Part shown: piece after piece, positions 53,189 through 63,397 of the stretch
How the letters are laid out: the number at the start of each line of letters is the position of its first letter
Position numbering within the stretch: position 1 is the stretch's first letter
Source: Azoarcus sp. Aa7
GTDB taxonomy: Bacteria; Pseudomonadota; Gammaproteobacteria; Burkholderiales; Rhodocyclaceae
NCBI RefSeq assembly: GCF_014822185.1
Contig: NZ_QVLR01000010.1
Span: forward strand, 1-64,000
Reading direction: 5' to 3'
Length of the DNA: 64,000 nt
Notes under the pieces: generated by a model
What the model was told of the DNA's origin: nothing
What the model saw: the letters and a program-made list of their open reading frames with translations, nothing else
Databases searched by the model: none
Translations under genes and position numbers: made by a program

Positions 53189-53395
53189 TTAGTCAGCCGC
53201 GCGGATGTTCGACGCCTGCTGACCCTTGGGGCCGGTCGTCACGTCGAACGTGACGCGCTGGCCTTCGGCCAGGGTCTTGAAACCCGAACCCTGGATCGCG
53301 GAGAAATGCGCGAACAGATCGTCACCGCCGTTTTCCGGGGTGATGAAGCCGAAGCCCTTGGAGTCGTTGAACCACTTCACGGTACCATTTGCCAT
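53189..53395 (-). CDS. Cold-shock protein, CspA family
   Basis: 68-residue single OB-fold RNA chaperone. RNP1 is KGFGFITPE and RNP2 DLFAHFSAI, in the standard [16 protein letters not shown] context. It melts mRNA structure in the cold or in stationary phase. The gene is preceded by a long gene-free stretch, as is usual for csp genes with regulatory leaders, and ends in an intrinsic terminator. Which paralog it is cannot be told from the sequence. Confidence 0.95.
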   Translation of the reverse strand: MANGTVKWFNDSKGFGFITPENGGDDLFAHFSAIQGSGFKTLAEGQRVTFDVTTGPKGQQASNIRAAD

Positions 53396-53761
53396 GTCTT
53401 GAATTTCCTGAAAATAAATTGAATTGCCCTAAGGCGAGGGCGAATGTCAAGACGGCAGGGTGAAGAGGTGAGGAATACCGCAGATACAGCAGATACCGGA
53501 CCAAACAACAACTGTGCTACTTGAAAATCGCTGCTGCGCACTGTGGACTGCATTGGCCCACATTGCAACAAAAAAATTTACTTACACCTTCGCGGCACCA
53601 CGAAAAGCGTCGCAGCCTTGCGAAGGGGAACCGATATAACGAGCGCCGTCAATCGCGCCAGAACGCCGGGCGCAGAGCCGCGACGCGACGCGAGCCCTGA
53701 ACCGCGACGCCCCCGGATGCTCTAATATCCGGTCTTGCACCTCCACTCCGGATTTACCCCC
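53396..53761. other. Divergent intergenic region upstream of the cold-shock gene
   Basis: About 365 bases. On the minus strand a perfect -35 hexamer TTGACA lies at 53450-53445, but the -10 at the right distance is weak (GCAATT). The stretch is AT-rich relative to its surroundings, especially near 53400-53425 and 53565-53585, as is typical for a csp 5' leader. Nothing else was identified; promoter sequences for the plus-strand lipoprotein gene are not obvious. Confidence 0.5.
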
Positions 53762-54277
53762 ATGTTGCATCTCGCGCGTCGCGCCCATGTGCTGTTGCTG
53801 TCCGGGCTGCTGCTCGCCGGCTGCGCGTCCGCGCCGCCTCCCGCCTATCGCAGCGAGACCTTCGCCGCCGAATCGCCCTTCGTCACGTGGAGCACGCGCG
53901 ACCCCGACGCGGCCTGCGAGGTCGGCAAGCGCGCGCTGCTGAGCCAGGGCTACCAGGTCGACGCATCGAACGCGACGCGCATCCGCGGCGAGAAGTTCTT
54001 CCTGCCGAAGACCGACTACGGGATGACGCTCAACATCACGCTGGTGTGCCTGCCGAGCAACGTCGGCACCGCGATCTACGCGAACGCGCTGCAGACGCGC
54101 TACGAGCTGAAGTCCGCCGCGACCAGCGCGGGCGTCGGCGTCGCGGGCATCGGCTCGATCTCCCTGCCGTGGACCGCCGACAAGGAGGCGCTGGTCAAGG
54201 TCGGCGAGGAAACCATCTCGGATCCGGATTTCTACAAGCGGCTCTTCGGCCTGATCGATTCGCTGCAGGGCAGCTGA
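53762..54277 (+). CDS. DUF2242-like outer-membrane lipoprotein
   Basis: 171-residue lipoprotein: the signal peptide ends in the lipobox LLLAGC, and the mature protein starts with Cys followed by ASAPPPAY. The rest (DPDAACEVGKRALLSQGYQVDA, DYGMTLNITLVCLPS, TAIYANALQTRYELK) looks like the DUF2242 family of betaproteobacterial lipoproteins. Function unknown. Of the in-frame starts, the ATG at 53762 gives a normal signal peptide. It lies just upstream of the ahcY riboswitch region, in the same direction. Confidence 0.72.
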   Translation: MLHLARRAHVLLLSGLLLAGCASAPPPAYRSETFAAESPFVTWSTRDPDAACEVGKRALLSQGYQVDASNATRIRGEKFFLPKTDYGMTLNITLVCLPSNVGTAIYANALQTRYELKSAATSAGVGVAGIGSISLPWTADKEALVKVGEETISDPDFYKRLFGLIDSLQGS

Positions 54278-54322
54278 TCCGCGTTGCCGCCGGTGCCTTG
54301 CGGCATCCGGGAACTCCTACGC

Positions 54323-54392
54323 TATAATCGGGGCTTGCCGAGGAGCGCTGCGAGACTTTCGTCCCAGGCTCGGCTTTCCGGAACTGCGCTCA
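54323..54392 (+). promoter_or_regulatory. SAH riboswitch with upstream -10 box, controlling ahcY-metF
   Basis: A perfect TATAAT (54323-54328) is followed ten bases later by the SAH aptamer. CCGAGGAGCGCTGCGA (54338-54353) and CCAGGCTCGG (54364-54373) give the P1 pairing CCGAG/CTCGG, and GAGCGC (54343-54348) pairs with GCGCTC (54386-54391) as the pseudoknot. S-adenosylhomocysteine binding turns on ahcY, which removes it. The expression platform follows: a CCCGTGC/GCACGGG hairpin near 54399-54416 and the palindrome GGTGAGCTCACC (54423-54434). Confidence 0.9.
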
Positions 54393-54472
54393 CCTTAACC
54401 CGTGCCGGGCACGGGGTGACGAGGTGAGCTCACCCGCAACACCCCTTCCCGGCCACACGTTCAGGAGTTCAC

Positions 54473-55900
<1,428 letters not shown>

Positions 55901-55912
55901 CCGGAGCGAGCC

Positions 55913-56746
55913 ATGGCCAAACCTGAAATTTCGATCGAGTTCTTCCCGCCGCAGACGTCCGAGGGCGACGAAAAGCTGCGCGCGACGCGCGACAAGCTCG
56001 CGCGCCTGAAGCCCGCCTTCTTCTCGGTGACCTACGGCGCCGGCGGCTCGACGCGCGAGCGCACCTTCGCGACGGTCAAGGACATCGCCGCGCAGGGCTT
56101 CGAGGCCGCTCCGCATTTGTCGTGCATCGGTTCGACGCGCGCCGGCATCCGCGAGATCCTCGCCGACTACACGGCCGCCGGCATCCGGCGCATCGTCGCG
56201 CTGCGCGGCGACCTGCCCTCCGGCGTGGGCGACCCCGGAGAGTTCCGCTACGCGAACGAACTGGTGGAATTCATCCGTGCCGAGACCGGCGACCGCTTCC
56301 GCATCGAGGTCGCGGCCTACCCGGAGTGGCACCCGCAGGCAAGAAGCCCGCAGGACGATCTGCAGGCCTTCAAGCGCAAGGTCGATGCCGGCGCAAACTC
56401 CGCGATCACGCAGTATTTCTACAACGCGGAAGCCTACCTGCACTACGTCGATGCGGTGCGCGCGATGGGTCTGGACACGCCCATCGTGCCCGGGATCATG
56501 CCGATCGTGAGCTTCTACAAGCTCGCGCGCTTCTCCGACGCGTGCGGCGCCGAGATCCCGCGCTGGATGCGGAGGAAATTCGAGTCCTACGGCGACGACA
56601 CTGAGTCGATCCGCGCCTTCGGTCTCGACGTGGTGACCGCGCTGTGCGAGCGCCTGCTCGCGAACGGCGCGCCCGGCCTGCACTTCTACAGCATGAACCA
56701 GTCCGGCCTCACGACGGCCATCTGCGAGCGCCTCAAGCTCGTCTGA
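55913..56746 (+). CDS. metF: Methylenetetrahydrofolate reductase
   Basis: 277-residue FAD-dependent MetF, which makes 5-methyltetrahydrofolate for methionine synthesis from homocysteine. Seen: ISIEFFPPQTSEGDEKL with the catalytic Glu, FFSVTYGAGGSTRERT, APHLSCIGSTRAGIREIL and GIMPIVSFYKLARFSDACGAEIPRW. It follows ahcY by 12 bases in the riboswitch-controlled operon, so the product of AhcY (homocysteine) and its methyl donor are made together. A strong hairpin follows. Confidence 0.96.
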   Translation: MAKPEISIEFFPPQTSEGDEKLRATRDKLARLKPAFFSVTYGAGGSTRERTFATVKDIAAQGFEAAPHLSCIGSTRAGIREILADYTAAGIRRIVALRGDLPSGVGDPGEFRYANELVEFIRAETGDRFRIEVAAYPEWHPQARSPQDDLQAFKRKVDAGANSAITQYFYNAEAYLHYVDAVRAMGLDTPIVPGIMPIVSFYKLARFSDACGAEIPRWMRRKFESYGDDTESIRAFGLDVVTALCERLLANGAPGLHFYSMNQSGLTTAICERLKLV

Positions 56747-56750
56747 AACT

Positions 56751-56782
56751 ACGGGCACCTCCGCTTGGGCGGGGGTGCCCGT
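56751..56782. terminator. Hairpin at the end of ahcY-metF
   Basis: A 14-bp stem (56751-56764 with 56769-56782, one G-T pair) around the loop TTGG begins four bases after the metF stop. No T-run follows. The convergent chemoreceptor gene ends 19 bases further on, so it may serve both. Confidence 0.72.
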
Positions 56783-56800
56783 GTTCGCGCGCGGTGAGCC

Positions 56801-57904
56801 TCAGCTCGAGCGTGCGCTTACCCCGTTCGCGATGTCCTGCAGGCAGTCCAGCACTTCCATGCTCGCGGCCTCCATCGCCGCGATGTCCTGCAACCCGGAC
56901 TGACTGTCGCCCGACAGCAGGCGTTCGAGACCGCGCCGGCCGCTCTCATGCACGCGCGCGTGCGGCGCTTCCAGCCTGCGGTAGGCCGGCGAGGATGCGA
57001 AGCGCTTGCCCGGCCCCTCGTAATACCACTGCCCGAGCCGGCACTTGTGATGGCTGGAGAACTCGTCGGGACGCTTGGCGGAATTGCCCGACGCGGCCTT
57101 GTAGACCTCCATCTTGAAGATCAGGTGGTCGAGCTTGGCCAGTTCGACGAAGCTGCGCACAGCCGCCCCTTCCATCATGTCCCCCATCTCGCGCGACAGC
57201 CCGAACAGTTCGGTCATGCTCCCGCGCGCGCTGCGCCCGTCTCCGGCCGCTTCCGAGGCCTTGCCGGCGAGCGTCTGGATCATCGCCTGCGTCTGTCCCG
57301 TCTCGCCCTGGATGGCGCCGACCAGCTCCGAAATCTCGTTCGTCGCCGCCGCGGTACGCTCCGCGAGCTTGCGCACCTCATCGGCGACCACCGCGAAGCC
57401 GCGCCCCTGCTCGCCTGCGCGGGCGGCCTCGATGGCCGCGTTGAGCGCGAGCAGGTTGGTCTGGTCCGCGATCTCGCGGATCAGGCGCACGATCCCGTCG
57501 ATCTGTCCCGCACGCTGATTGAGCTGATGCACGGAATCGACCGTGCCGCGCGTTTCCTCCGCCAGGCCGTCGAGGCTCGTCGAGATGCGCTCGATAGCCG
57601 ATGCGCTGTCGCTCGCCGACTGCGTCGAACGCTGGGCGACGTCATGCTGCTGCTTGAGCCCGTCGGCCAGTTGGCTGAACGTTCCCTGCACCGAAACCAG
57701 CGACTCGCCGTAGGTCCTGAGGTTTCCGAACAGCGCGTCGAGCATCGCCGTGCGCCGCGCCGCTGCCTCCATCTCGCTGCGCTGCCGCGCAAGCTGCTCC
57801 TCGAGCGCGGCCGAACGCGCGCGCTCGCGTTCCAGCGCCTCCTTGCTCGCTGCGAGCTCCTGCCGCAAGGCCGCGAGCTCGGCACCGCTGCCAAACCATC
57901 CCAT
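56801..57904 (-). CDS. Soluble chemoreceptor (MCP) with C-terminal CZB domain
   Basis: 367-residue methyl-accepting-type receptor with no membrane helix. The N-terminus is a coiled coil ([26 protein letters not shown], about residues 10-45), the signalling hairpin contains [43 protein letters not shown] (about residues 150-195), and the C-terminus is a chemoreceptor zinc-binding domain ([36 protein letters not shown]) with the His-Cys-His-His ligands. CZB domains sense zinc or hypochlorous acid. No che genes are nearby. Confidence 0.88.
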   Translation of the reverse strand: MGWFGSGAELAALRQELAASKEALERERARSAALEEQLARQRSEMEAAARRTAMLDALFGNLRTYGESLVSVQGTFSQLADGLKQQHDVAQRSTQSASDSASAIERISTSLDGLAEETRGTVDSVHQLNQRAGQIDGIVRLIREIADQTNLLALNAAIEAARAGEQGRGFAVVADEVRKLAERTAAATNEISELVGAIQGETGQTQAMIQTLAGKASEAAGDGRSARGSMTELFGLSREMGDMMEGAAVRSFVELAKLDHLIFKMEVYKAASGNSAKRPDEFSSHHKCRLGQWYYEGPGKRFASSPAYRRLEAPHARVHESGRRGLERLLSGDSQSGLQDIAAMEAASMEVLDCLQDIANGVSARSS

Positions 57905-57981
57905 TTTTCCTCTCCCAACGCATCATTCATCAGGAACCCGGCGCCGGGCCGGCGCCGGGGATCCCTTCCAGTCGACATATC

Positions 57982-58011
57982 GGCATGAAACGTATGCCAT
58001 TTAGTCTAAAT
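57982..58011. promoter_or_regulatory. Two adjacent inverted repeats upstream of the chemoreceptor gene
   Basis: GGCAT and ATGCC flank GAAACGT (57982-57998), followed at once by the perfect ATTTAG-T-CTAAAT repeat (57999-58011). They lie 78-107 bases before the chemoreceptor start, in an AT-rich stretch where its promoter is expected. Regulator-binding sites are likely but unassigned. Confidence 0.45.
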
Positions 58012-58254
58012 CGATTTTCTTATACAAATTCCGGTATTCGCCCGCCGGGGCGCTCCGGGCAAAGCACGAAAGCGCCCCGCCGAAGCGGCCGGACGTCGTT
58101 GACGAGGCCCCAGCTACGACTATATATGTAGAGTGAGACGCAATCTCACCAACCCCGACAGGGCGGCATCCGCAGCCTCCGGCTCACCTTTCCGGTCGAA
58201 GCGATCGTCTGCATCCGCCCGCCCCAGGCCAACCCGCAAACAAGGAGAACAGCC
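58012..58254. other. Rest of the divergent gap, with promoter of the DUF1326-DUF2182 unit
   Basis: Together with the inverted repeats this completes a 350-base gene-free gap (57905-58254). TTGACG (58099-58104) and TATATA (58121-58126), 16 bases apart, form a good sigma70-type promoter toward the DUF1326 gene; the leader would be about 120 bases. AAGGAG lies nine bases before the ATG. No further structure was seen. Confidence 0.6.
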
Positions 58255-58857
58255 ATGGCCTACCGGATCGAAGGACGACTGCTGGAAGTCTGTACCTGCA
58301 AGGCGATCTGTCCGTGCTGGATCGGCGACGATCCCGACGGCGGCACGTGCGAGGGCACGCTCGCGTGGCACATCGACAAGGGCGAGGTCGGCGGCACCGA
58401 CGTGTCGGGGCTCACCTTCGGCATGCTGGCGCACATCCCCGGCAACGTGCTGAAGGGCAACTGGCGCGCCCTCGCCTTCGTCGACGAGCGCGCAACCCCG
58501 GCGCAGGAAGAAGCGCTGCTCTCGGTGTTCACCGGCAAGCTCGGCGGGCCGGTCGCGGACCTGGCACAACTGGTCGGCGAGGTGGTCGGGGTGGAACGCG
58601 TCGCGATCGAGTTCGACGTCAAGGAAGGCTCCGGGCGACTGCGCATCGGCAACACCGTCGCAGCCGACCTCGAATGCGCGCGCGGCCCCGACCAGCGCCC
58701 GACCGTAATGAGCGACACGATCTTCTCGACGATTCCCGGCTCGCCCGCCTACATCGGCCGCGCACCGCTTTACCGCGCGCAGTCGGAGCCTCTCGGCATC
58801 AACGTCAACCTGAGCGGCTACAACTCGGTGCAGGGCGCGTTCTGCTTCCAGGCCTAG
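58255..58857 (+). CDS. DUF1326 domain-containing protein
   Basis: 200-residue soluble protein of unknown function. It begins AYRIEGRLLEVCTCKAICPCW, with the family Cys-x-Cys-x3-Cys-x-Cys cluster (about residues 12-19), then GTCEGTLAWHIDKG, LTFGMLAHIPGNVLKG and the C-terminal NVNLSGYNSVQGAFCF. The cysteines suggest metal or redox chemistry. It is paired with a DUF2182 membrane protein 30 bases downstream, as in many genomes, so the two probably act together. Own promoter upstream. Confidence 0.85.
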   Translation: MAYRIEGRLLEVCTCKAICPCWIGDDPDGGTCEGTLAWHIDKGEVGGTDVSGLTFGMLAHIPGNVLKGNWRALAFVDERATPAQEEALLSVFTGKLGGPVADLAQLVGEVVGVERVAIEFDVKEGSGRLRIGNTVAADLECARGPDQRPTVMSDTIFSTIPGSPAYIGRAPLYRAQSEPLGINVNLSGYNSVQGAFCFQA

Positions 58858-58887
58858 CGCCCGGCAACCGCCCGCCTTACCGAGTCC

Positions 58888-59685
58888 ATGGCCGCGGCGC
58901 AAGCTCCGCTGCACGCGATTTCCCGGCGCGACACGTTCGCCGTCGCGCTGGGAGCGCTGGTGCTCGCGGCATGGGTCGCCCTGTGGCTGTGGGAGCGTTC
59001 GCCCTACGGGCGCTACCTCAACCATGCCGAACTCGGCGGTCTCGCGCACGCCGCGACGGCCGATGCGGTGCTGGCGCAGTCGGCCCTGTACGTCGGCGGC
59101 TGGCTGCTGATGACGATCGCGATGATGCTGCCGACGACACTGCCGCTGCTCGACGCCTTCCGCCGCATGACCGCGCTGCGCGACGATCGCCGCAGCCTGC
59201 TCGCGCTCGTGATCGCCAGCTACCTTGGCGTATGGCTCGTGGCCGGCGCAGCGATGCATCTGTTCGATTTCGGCCTGCACGAGGCCTTCGAGCACCTCGC
59301 CTGGCTGCAGGCCAACCCATGGGTGTTCGGCGCCGCGCCGCTGTTGCTGGCCGGCGCCTTCCAGTTCTCGGACCTCAAGCACCGCTGCCTCGAGCGTTGT
59401 CGTGCGCCGGTCGGTTTCGTCATCCAGCACTGGCGCGGCGGCAGCCCCGCGCTCCAGTCGCTGGCGATCGGCGCACACCACGGCCTGTTCTGCGTCGGCT
59501 GCTGCTGGGCGCTGATGCTGCTGATGTTCGCGGTCGGCACCGGCAGCATCGGCTGGATGCTCGCGCTCGGCGCGGTGATGGCGATCGAGAAGAACCTCAG
59601 CTGGGGACGCCGCCTCAGCGCGCCGCTGGGCGTCGCGCTGCTGCTGTGGGGCGGCGCGATCGCCCTCCCGCAGCTCCTTGCCTGA
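58888..59685 (+). CDS. DUF2182 predicted metal-binding membrane protein
   Basis: 265-residue inner-membrane protein with about seven hydrophobic segments. Family motifs are AMMLPTTLPLLDAFRRM after the second helix, DLKHRCLERCRAP and GAHHGLFCVGCCWALMLLMF, where the HH-x4-C-x2-CC set is a likely metal site. COG annotations call the family predicted metal-binding. It follows the DUF1326 gene and converges on a small minus-strand gene. Transport, metal insertion or sensing are all possible. Confidence 0.83.
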   Translation: MAAAQAPLHAISRRDTFAVALGALVLAAWVALWLWERSPYGRYLNHAELGGLAHAATADAVLAQSALYVGGWLLMTIAMMLPTTLPLLDAFRRMTALRDDRRSLLALVIASYLGVWLVAGAAMHLFDFGLHEAFEHLAWLQANPWVFGAAPLLLAGAFQFSDLKHRCLERCRAPVGFVIQHWRGGSPALQSLAIGAHHGLFCVGCCWALMLLMFAVGTGSIGWMLALGAVMAIEKNLSWGRRLSAPLGVALLLWGGAIALPQLLA

Positions 59686-59700
59686 CCGTCGGACGGCCGC

Positions 59701-59997
59701 TCACCCCATGCCGTGACGGCGCATCCATGTACGGAAGTCCTGGCTGGCCGCGGCGCCGCGCAGGCGCCCGAGATGCAGCACGAGGTTCTCGACCATCGTG
59801 TGCGCCGCGATCGCGGCCATGACCTCGAGGCGCTCCTCGGCGCCCATGCCGTGTTCGGCGAGCCTGTGGTCGATATCGCAGAAATGGCGCGCCATGAGGC
59901 TGCGCGCCTCCTGCTCGCCGATGGCGAGTTCCCCGAAATCGATGTGATCCTCGGCTTCGATCTCGGCGATCAGTGACTCGACGGATTCTGGCGTCAT
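59701..59997 (-). CDS. Small acidic protein of unknown function
   Basis: 98-residue, helix-rich protein that I do not recognise. The sequence is acidic at the start (ESVESLIAEIEAEDHIDFGEL) and His/Met-containing later (ARHFCDIDHRLAEHGMG, AAIAAHTMVENLVLHLGRL). ATG 59997 was chosen because GAGG lies seven bases upstream. It is convergent with the DUF2182 gene and 73 bases after the EamA transporter start-to-end unit on the same strand. Confidence 0.6.
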   Translation of the reverse strand: MTPESVESLIAEIEAEDHIDFGELAIGEQEARSLMARHFCDIDHRLAEHGMGAEERLEVMAAIAAHTMVENLVLHLGRLRGAAASQDFRTWMRRHGMG

Positions 59998-60070
59998 GGC
60001 TGGACCTCGCGCGGACGGTGACATGCGCTTGGACAGCCGCCGTTCGCAGCGAGTTGCCTCGAACCTGCCG

Positions 60071-60961
60071 TCAGCGCCGCGCCATCACCAGCACGCCCGC
60101 GATCACGAGGGCCGCCCCGGCAAGCTGCGACACGCCGAGCGCCTCGTCTAGCAGCAGCCAGCCGAGGAAGATCGTCACGACCGGGCCCAGCGTGCCCATC
60201 AGCGACACCGGCCCGGCACCGAGGCGGCGGATCGCCTCCGACACGAGCCACACCGGCGCGACCGTCGACATCAGCGCCATCGCGGCACCGAGCGCGTACA
60301 CCTGCCACGGCAGATCGAGCGCGGAAACCGGCCGCAACACGAAGAACTGACCGATGCACAGCACGCACGCGACGCTCGTCGCGAAGGCCGTCACGCGCAT
60401 CGCACCGAGCCGGCCGACGACCTGGCCGTTGCCCATCAGGTACAGCGCGTAGGACAGCGCACTGGCGAACACCAGTGCGCCGCCGATTGCCACGTCCCGC
60501 GCGTCGCCGGCGACGTGCAGATCGTGCCCCACCGCCAGCCCGATACCGCAGTAGCACAGTGCGAGCGCGGCCAGTGTGCGCCGGCCGATCGGCTTCGCGA
60601 GAAAGAGCGCCGACAGGACGATCACGAGCGTCGGATAGAGGAACAGGATCAGGCGCTCGAGCGAGGCGGTGATATAGCGCAGGCCGAGGAAGTCGAGGTA
60701 GCTCGACAGGTAGTAGCCGGAAAAGCCCAGCGCGACCATCCACAGCCAGTCGCGCCCGTCCATGCGGTGCGCGGCGCGCGCGTCGGCGACCAGCCCCATC
60801 ACGACGAAGAACGGCAGCGACAGGCCCATGCGCAGCGCGAGCAGCGTCTCCGCGTCCACGCCGTAACGGTACGCGAGCTTGACGAAGATCGCCTTGAACG
60901 AGAATCCGATCGCACCGAGCGTCGCAAACAGCAGCCCGGTGCGATTCGAGGCGAGGCTCAT
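60071..60961 (-). CDS. DMT-family EamA transporter
   Basis: 296-residue membrane protein with ten helices in two EamA repeats (about residues 5-140 and 150-290), the drug/metabolite transporter architecture. The first repeat starts LLFATLGAIGFSFKAIFVKLAYRYG; the second has LVFASALSYALYLMGNG and ends PVVTIFLGWLLLDEALG, the usual EamA end motif. The substrate is unknown. It lies 18 bases after the HerA-like ATPase gene on the same strand. Confidence 0.88.
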   Translation of the reverse strand: MSLASNRTGLLFATLGAIGFSFKAIFVKLAYRYGVDAETLLALRMGLSLPFFVVMGLVADARAAHRMDGRDWLWMVALGFSGYYLSSYLDFLGLRYITASLERLILFLYPTLVIVLSALFLAKPIGRRTLAALALCYCGIGLAVGHDLHVAGDARDVAIGGALVFASALSYALYLMGNGQVVGRLGAMRVTAFATSVACVLCIGQFFVLRPVSALDLPWQVYALGAAMALMSTVAPVWLVSEAIRRLGAGPVSLMGTLGPVVTIFLGWLLLDEALGVSQLAGAALVIAGVLVMARR

Positions 60962-60979
60962 CCGCTCAGTTTCGACGCC

Positions 60980-62515
60980 TCATCGGCGGCGGCCGCCCAG
61001 CAGCGAACCGAGCAGCCCGCGCACGATCTCGCGCCCGACCGAACTGCCGATGGTGCGCACGACGGTCTTCGCGGCGATCTCGACCAACCCCTCGCGCTTG
61101 CCGCCGCGCGGCCCGGTCGAGCCGAACAGAATGTCGCCCATGCCGCCCAGCGCGCCGCCACCGTCCTGCCCCGCGCCCGACGCCTGCCCCGCGGGCGCCC
61201 CGGCAGAAGCACCACCGGCAGCCCCGGCCGGAGCGCCACCCGCCTGCGCGCGCAGCATCTCATAGGCGGACTCGCGATCGAGGAGCTTCTCGTAATGGCC
61301 GTACAGCACCGAGCCCTCGATCGCGGCCTTGCGTTCGTCTGCCGTCATCGGGCCGAGGCGCGAGGCCGGCGCGATCACGGAGGCGCGCTCGACGACCTCC
61401 GGGCGGCCCTTGTCGTCGAGGAAGGACACCAGCGCCTCGCCCACGCCCAGTTCGGTGATCGCGGTCGCCGCGTCGAAGGCGGGGTTCGCGCGCATCGTCT
61501 CGGCCGCGGTCTTCACCGCCTTCTGGTCGCGCGGCGTGAAGGCGCGCAGCGCGTGCTGCACGCGGTTGCCGAGCTGGCCGAGCACCGTCTCGGGCACGTC
61601 GAGCGGGTTCTGCGTCACGAAATACACGCCGACGCCCTTCGAGCGGATCAGGCGCACGACCTGCTCGACCTTCTCGACCAGCGCCTTGGGCGCCTCGTTG
61701 AACAGCAGGTGCGCCTCGTCGAAGAAGAACACCAGCTTGGGCTTGTCCATGTCGCCGACTTCGGGGAGCTGCTCGAACAGCTCCGCCAGCATCCACAGCA
61801 GGAAGGTCGAATACAGCTTGGGCGAGTGGTAGAGCTTTTCCGCGGCGAGGATGTTGATCACGCCGCGGCCCTCGCCGTCGGTCTGCATCAGATCGGCCAG
61901 ATCCAGCATCGGCTCGCCGAAGAAGCTGTCGCCGCCCTCCTGTTCGAGCGCGAGCAGCCCGCGCTGGATCGCGCCGATCGAGGCGGCGGAGACGTTGCCG
62001 TATTCGGTCGTGAACGACTTCGCGTTGTCGCCGACGTGCTGGATCATCGCGCGCAGGTCCTTCAGGTCGAGGAGCAGCAGGCCGTTGTCGTCGGCGATCT
62101 TGAACACCAGCTGCAGCACGCCCGCCTGCGTCTCGTTGAGGTTCAGCAGACGTGCGATGAGGAGCGGCCCCATGTCGGAGATCGTCGCGCGCACGGGGTG
62201 GCCCAGCTCGCCGAAGACGTCCCAGAACACCACCGGGTTGGCGCGCGGCGTGTATTCGGTGATGCCCAGCGCGGCGAGACGCTGCATGAGCTTTTCGGAC
62301 GCGACGCCGGCCGCACCGGCGCCCGACAGGTCGCCCTTCACGTCGGCCATGAACACCGGCACGCCGATCGACGCGAAGGCCTCGGCCATCTTCTGCAGGG
62401 TCACGGTCTTGCCGGTGCCGGTCGCCCCGGTGATCAGGCCGTGGCGGTTGGCGAGGCGGGGCAGCAGGGTGATGTCCTTGTGGGCGTTCTTTGCGATCAG
62501 CAACGGCTCGGTCAT
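60980..62515 (-). CDS. HerA-like (DUF853) ATPase
   Basis: 511-residue RecA-fold ATPase of the DUF853 / helicase HerA-like C-terminal family. Walker A is [18 protein letters not shown] (about residues 30-45), Walker [16 protein letters not shown], and the Arg-finger side contains [15 protein letters not shown]. The C-terminus carries a Gly/Ala-rich low-complexity linker ([18 protein letters not shown]) and a basic tail. Its biological role is not established; single ATPases of this kind are widespread and not tied to NurA here. Confidence 0.85.
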   Translation of the reverse strand: MTEPLLIAKNAHKDITLLPRLANRHGLITGATGTGKTVTLQKMAEAFASIGVPVFMADVKGDLSGAGAAGVASEKLMQRLAALGITEYTPRANPVVFWDVFGELGHPVRATISDMGPLLIARLLNLNETQAGVLQLVFKIADDNGLLLLDLKDLRAMIQHVGDNAKSFTTEYGNVSAASIGAIQRGLLALEQEGGDSFFGEPMLDLADLMQTDGEGRGVINILAAEKLYHSPKLYSTFLLWMLAELFEQLPEVGDMDKPKLVFFFDEAHLLFNEAPKALVEKVEQVVRLIRSKGVGVYFVTQNPLDVPETVLGQLGNRVQHALRAFTPRDQKAVKTAAETMRANPAFDAATAITELGVGEALVSFLDDKGRPEVVERASVIAPASRLGPMTADERKAAIEGSVLYGHYEKLLDRESAYEMLRAQAGGAPAGAAGGASAGAPAGQASGAGQDGGGALGGMGDILFGSTGPRGGKREGLVEIAAKTVVRTIGSSVGREIVRGLLGSLLGGRRR

Positions 62516-62579
62516 GTCGGGAAGCCTCTCTTGTTCGTTTGTGGCGGATGCAGTGTAGCAGCGGCGCGGCGGGCGGCCG

Positions 62580-63215
62580 TCACGGCGGCGAGCGGAAATC
62601 GCACAGGGTCACGCAGCGCTCGTAGGCGTCGTCGCACGCGACGCTGTGCGGAGCACAGGCCCGCAGCCGTTCCCCGCAGCCGCGCACGCAGGCATTCCAT
62701 TCGGGCTGCGCCGGCGTCGGCCGCGTGAGCAGGCGCCGGGTCGCGCTTTCTGCCGTGCAGGCGCGCAGCGCGAAGGTCCGCGGCGGCCCCGGGATGCGCT
62801 CCCACTCGTCGGCGGAAAACTGCAACTCGCGCTCGAGCGCATCGACGCGCGCCGCATCGAGCAGCCCCGAACGCTGCAGCGACGCGAGCCCGTGGCAGTC
62901 CGCGCGCCGCGCATCGGCCGCCGTGCGTGCGCCATCGACCGGCAGGCCGAGGTTGTGGCGGGCGCATTCGTGTGCGAACAGGAACAGGCGCGACTCCGCC
63001 GTCAGGCGCGGCAGGATCGCCTCGTTGTAACGGATCTCGGGCGAGCCCCCCGGACGGCTCGCGACCACGCGATCGAGCGCGGGATCGCTCACCGCGGCCA
63101 CGGTACGGCCGTCGGCATCGATGCAGCCGTGGTAGCTCGTCTGCTCCTGGGCATGTGCCCCTCCCCCCGCGCACAGTTGCGCGAGTACCGCGCCCAGCAA
63201 GAGCCTGCGCCGCAT
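62580..63215 (-). CDS. Secreted Cys-rich protein with HECARH motif
   Basis: 211-residue exported protein with a signal peptide ([21 protein letters not shown]). It has about ten Cys in the mature part, and [15 protein letters not shown] resembles the zinc-protease HExxH pattern but with an extra residue (HExxxH). The C-terminal [12 protein letters not shown] and [12 protein letters not shown] give a Cys-x3-Cys-x6-Cys style pattern consistent with disulfides. ATG 63215 was chosen because GGGAG lies six bases upstream. No function assigned. Confidence 0.65.
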   Translation of the reverse strand: MRRRLLLGAVLAQLCAGGGAHAQEQTSYHGCIDADGRTVAAVSDPALDRVVASRPGGSPEIRYNEAILPRLTAESRLFLFAHECARHNLGLPVDGARTAADARRADCHGLASLQRSGLLDAARVDALERELQFSADEWERIPGPPRTFALRACTAESATRRLLTRPTPAQPEWNACVRGCGERLRACAPHSVACDDAYERCVTLCDFRSPP

Positions 63216-63341
63216 CGTCTCTCCCATTCACGTCACGCCGGCCCTCCGGCATGCGCAGTCGAAAAATAATGACAGGAATCTACCAGAGCCGGCCGGCTTC
63301 GGGACAGATCGCCGGCGGTGAAGATGGGTGCGGCACGCCTG

Positions 63342-63347
63342 TATAAT
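63342..63347 (+). promoter_or_regulatory. -10 box upstream of yebC
   Basis: A perfect TATAAT, with no good -35 at 16-18 bases, lies about 50 bases before the yebC ATG. GAGG precedes the start codon by six bases. Confidence 0.6.
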
Positions 63348-63397
63348 GCGCGCGGTTCAGTTCTTTCAACGCCACCCGGCAGGATTCGAGGTTTTTT

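Noticed and set aside
53396..53761. Small ncRNA or extra gene in the gap upstream of the cold-shock gene
   Set aside because: No terminator-bounded transcript or conserved motif could be identified; the region is more simply the csp leader and promoter.
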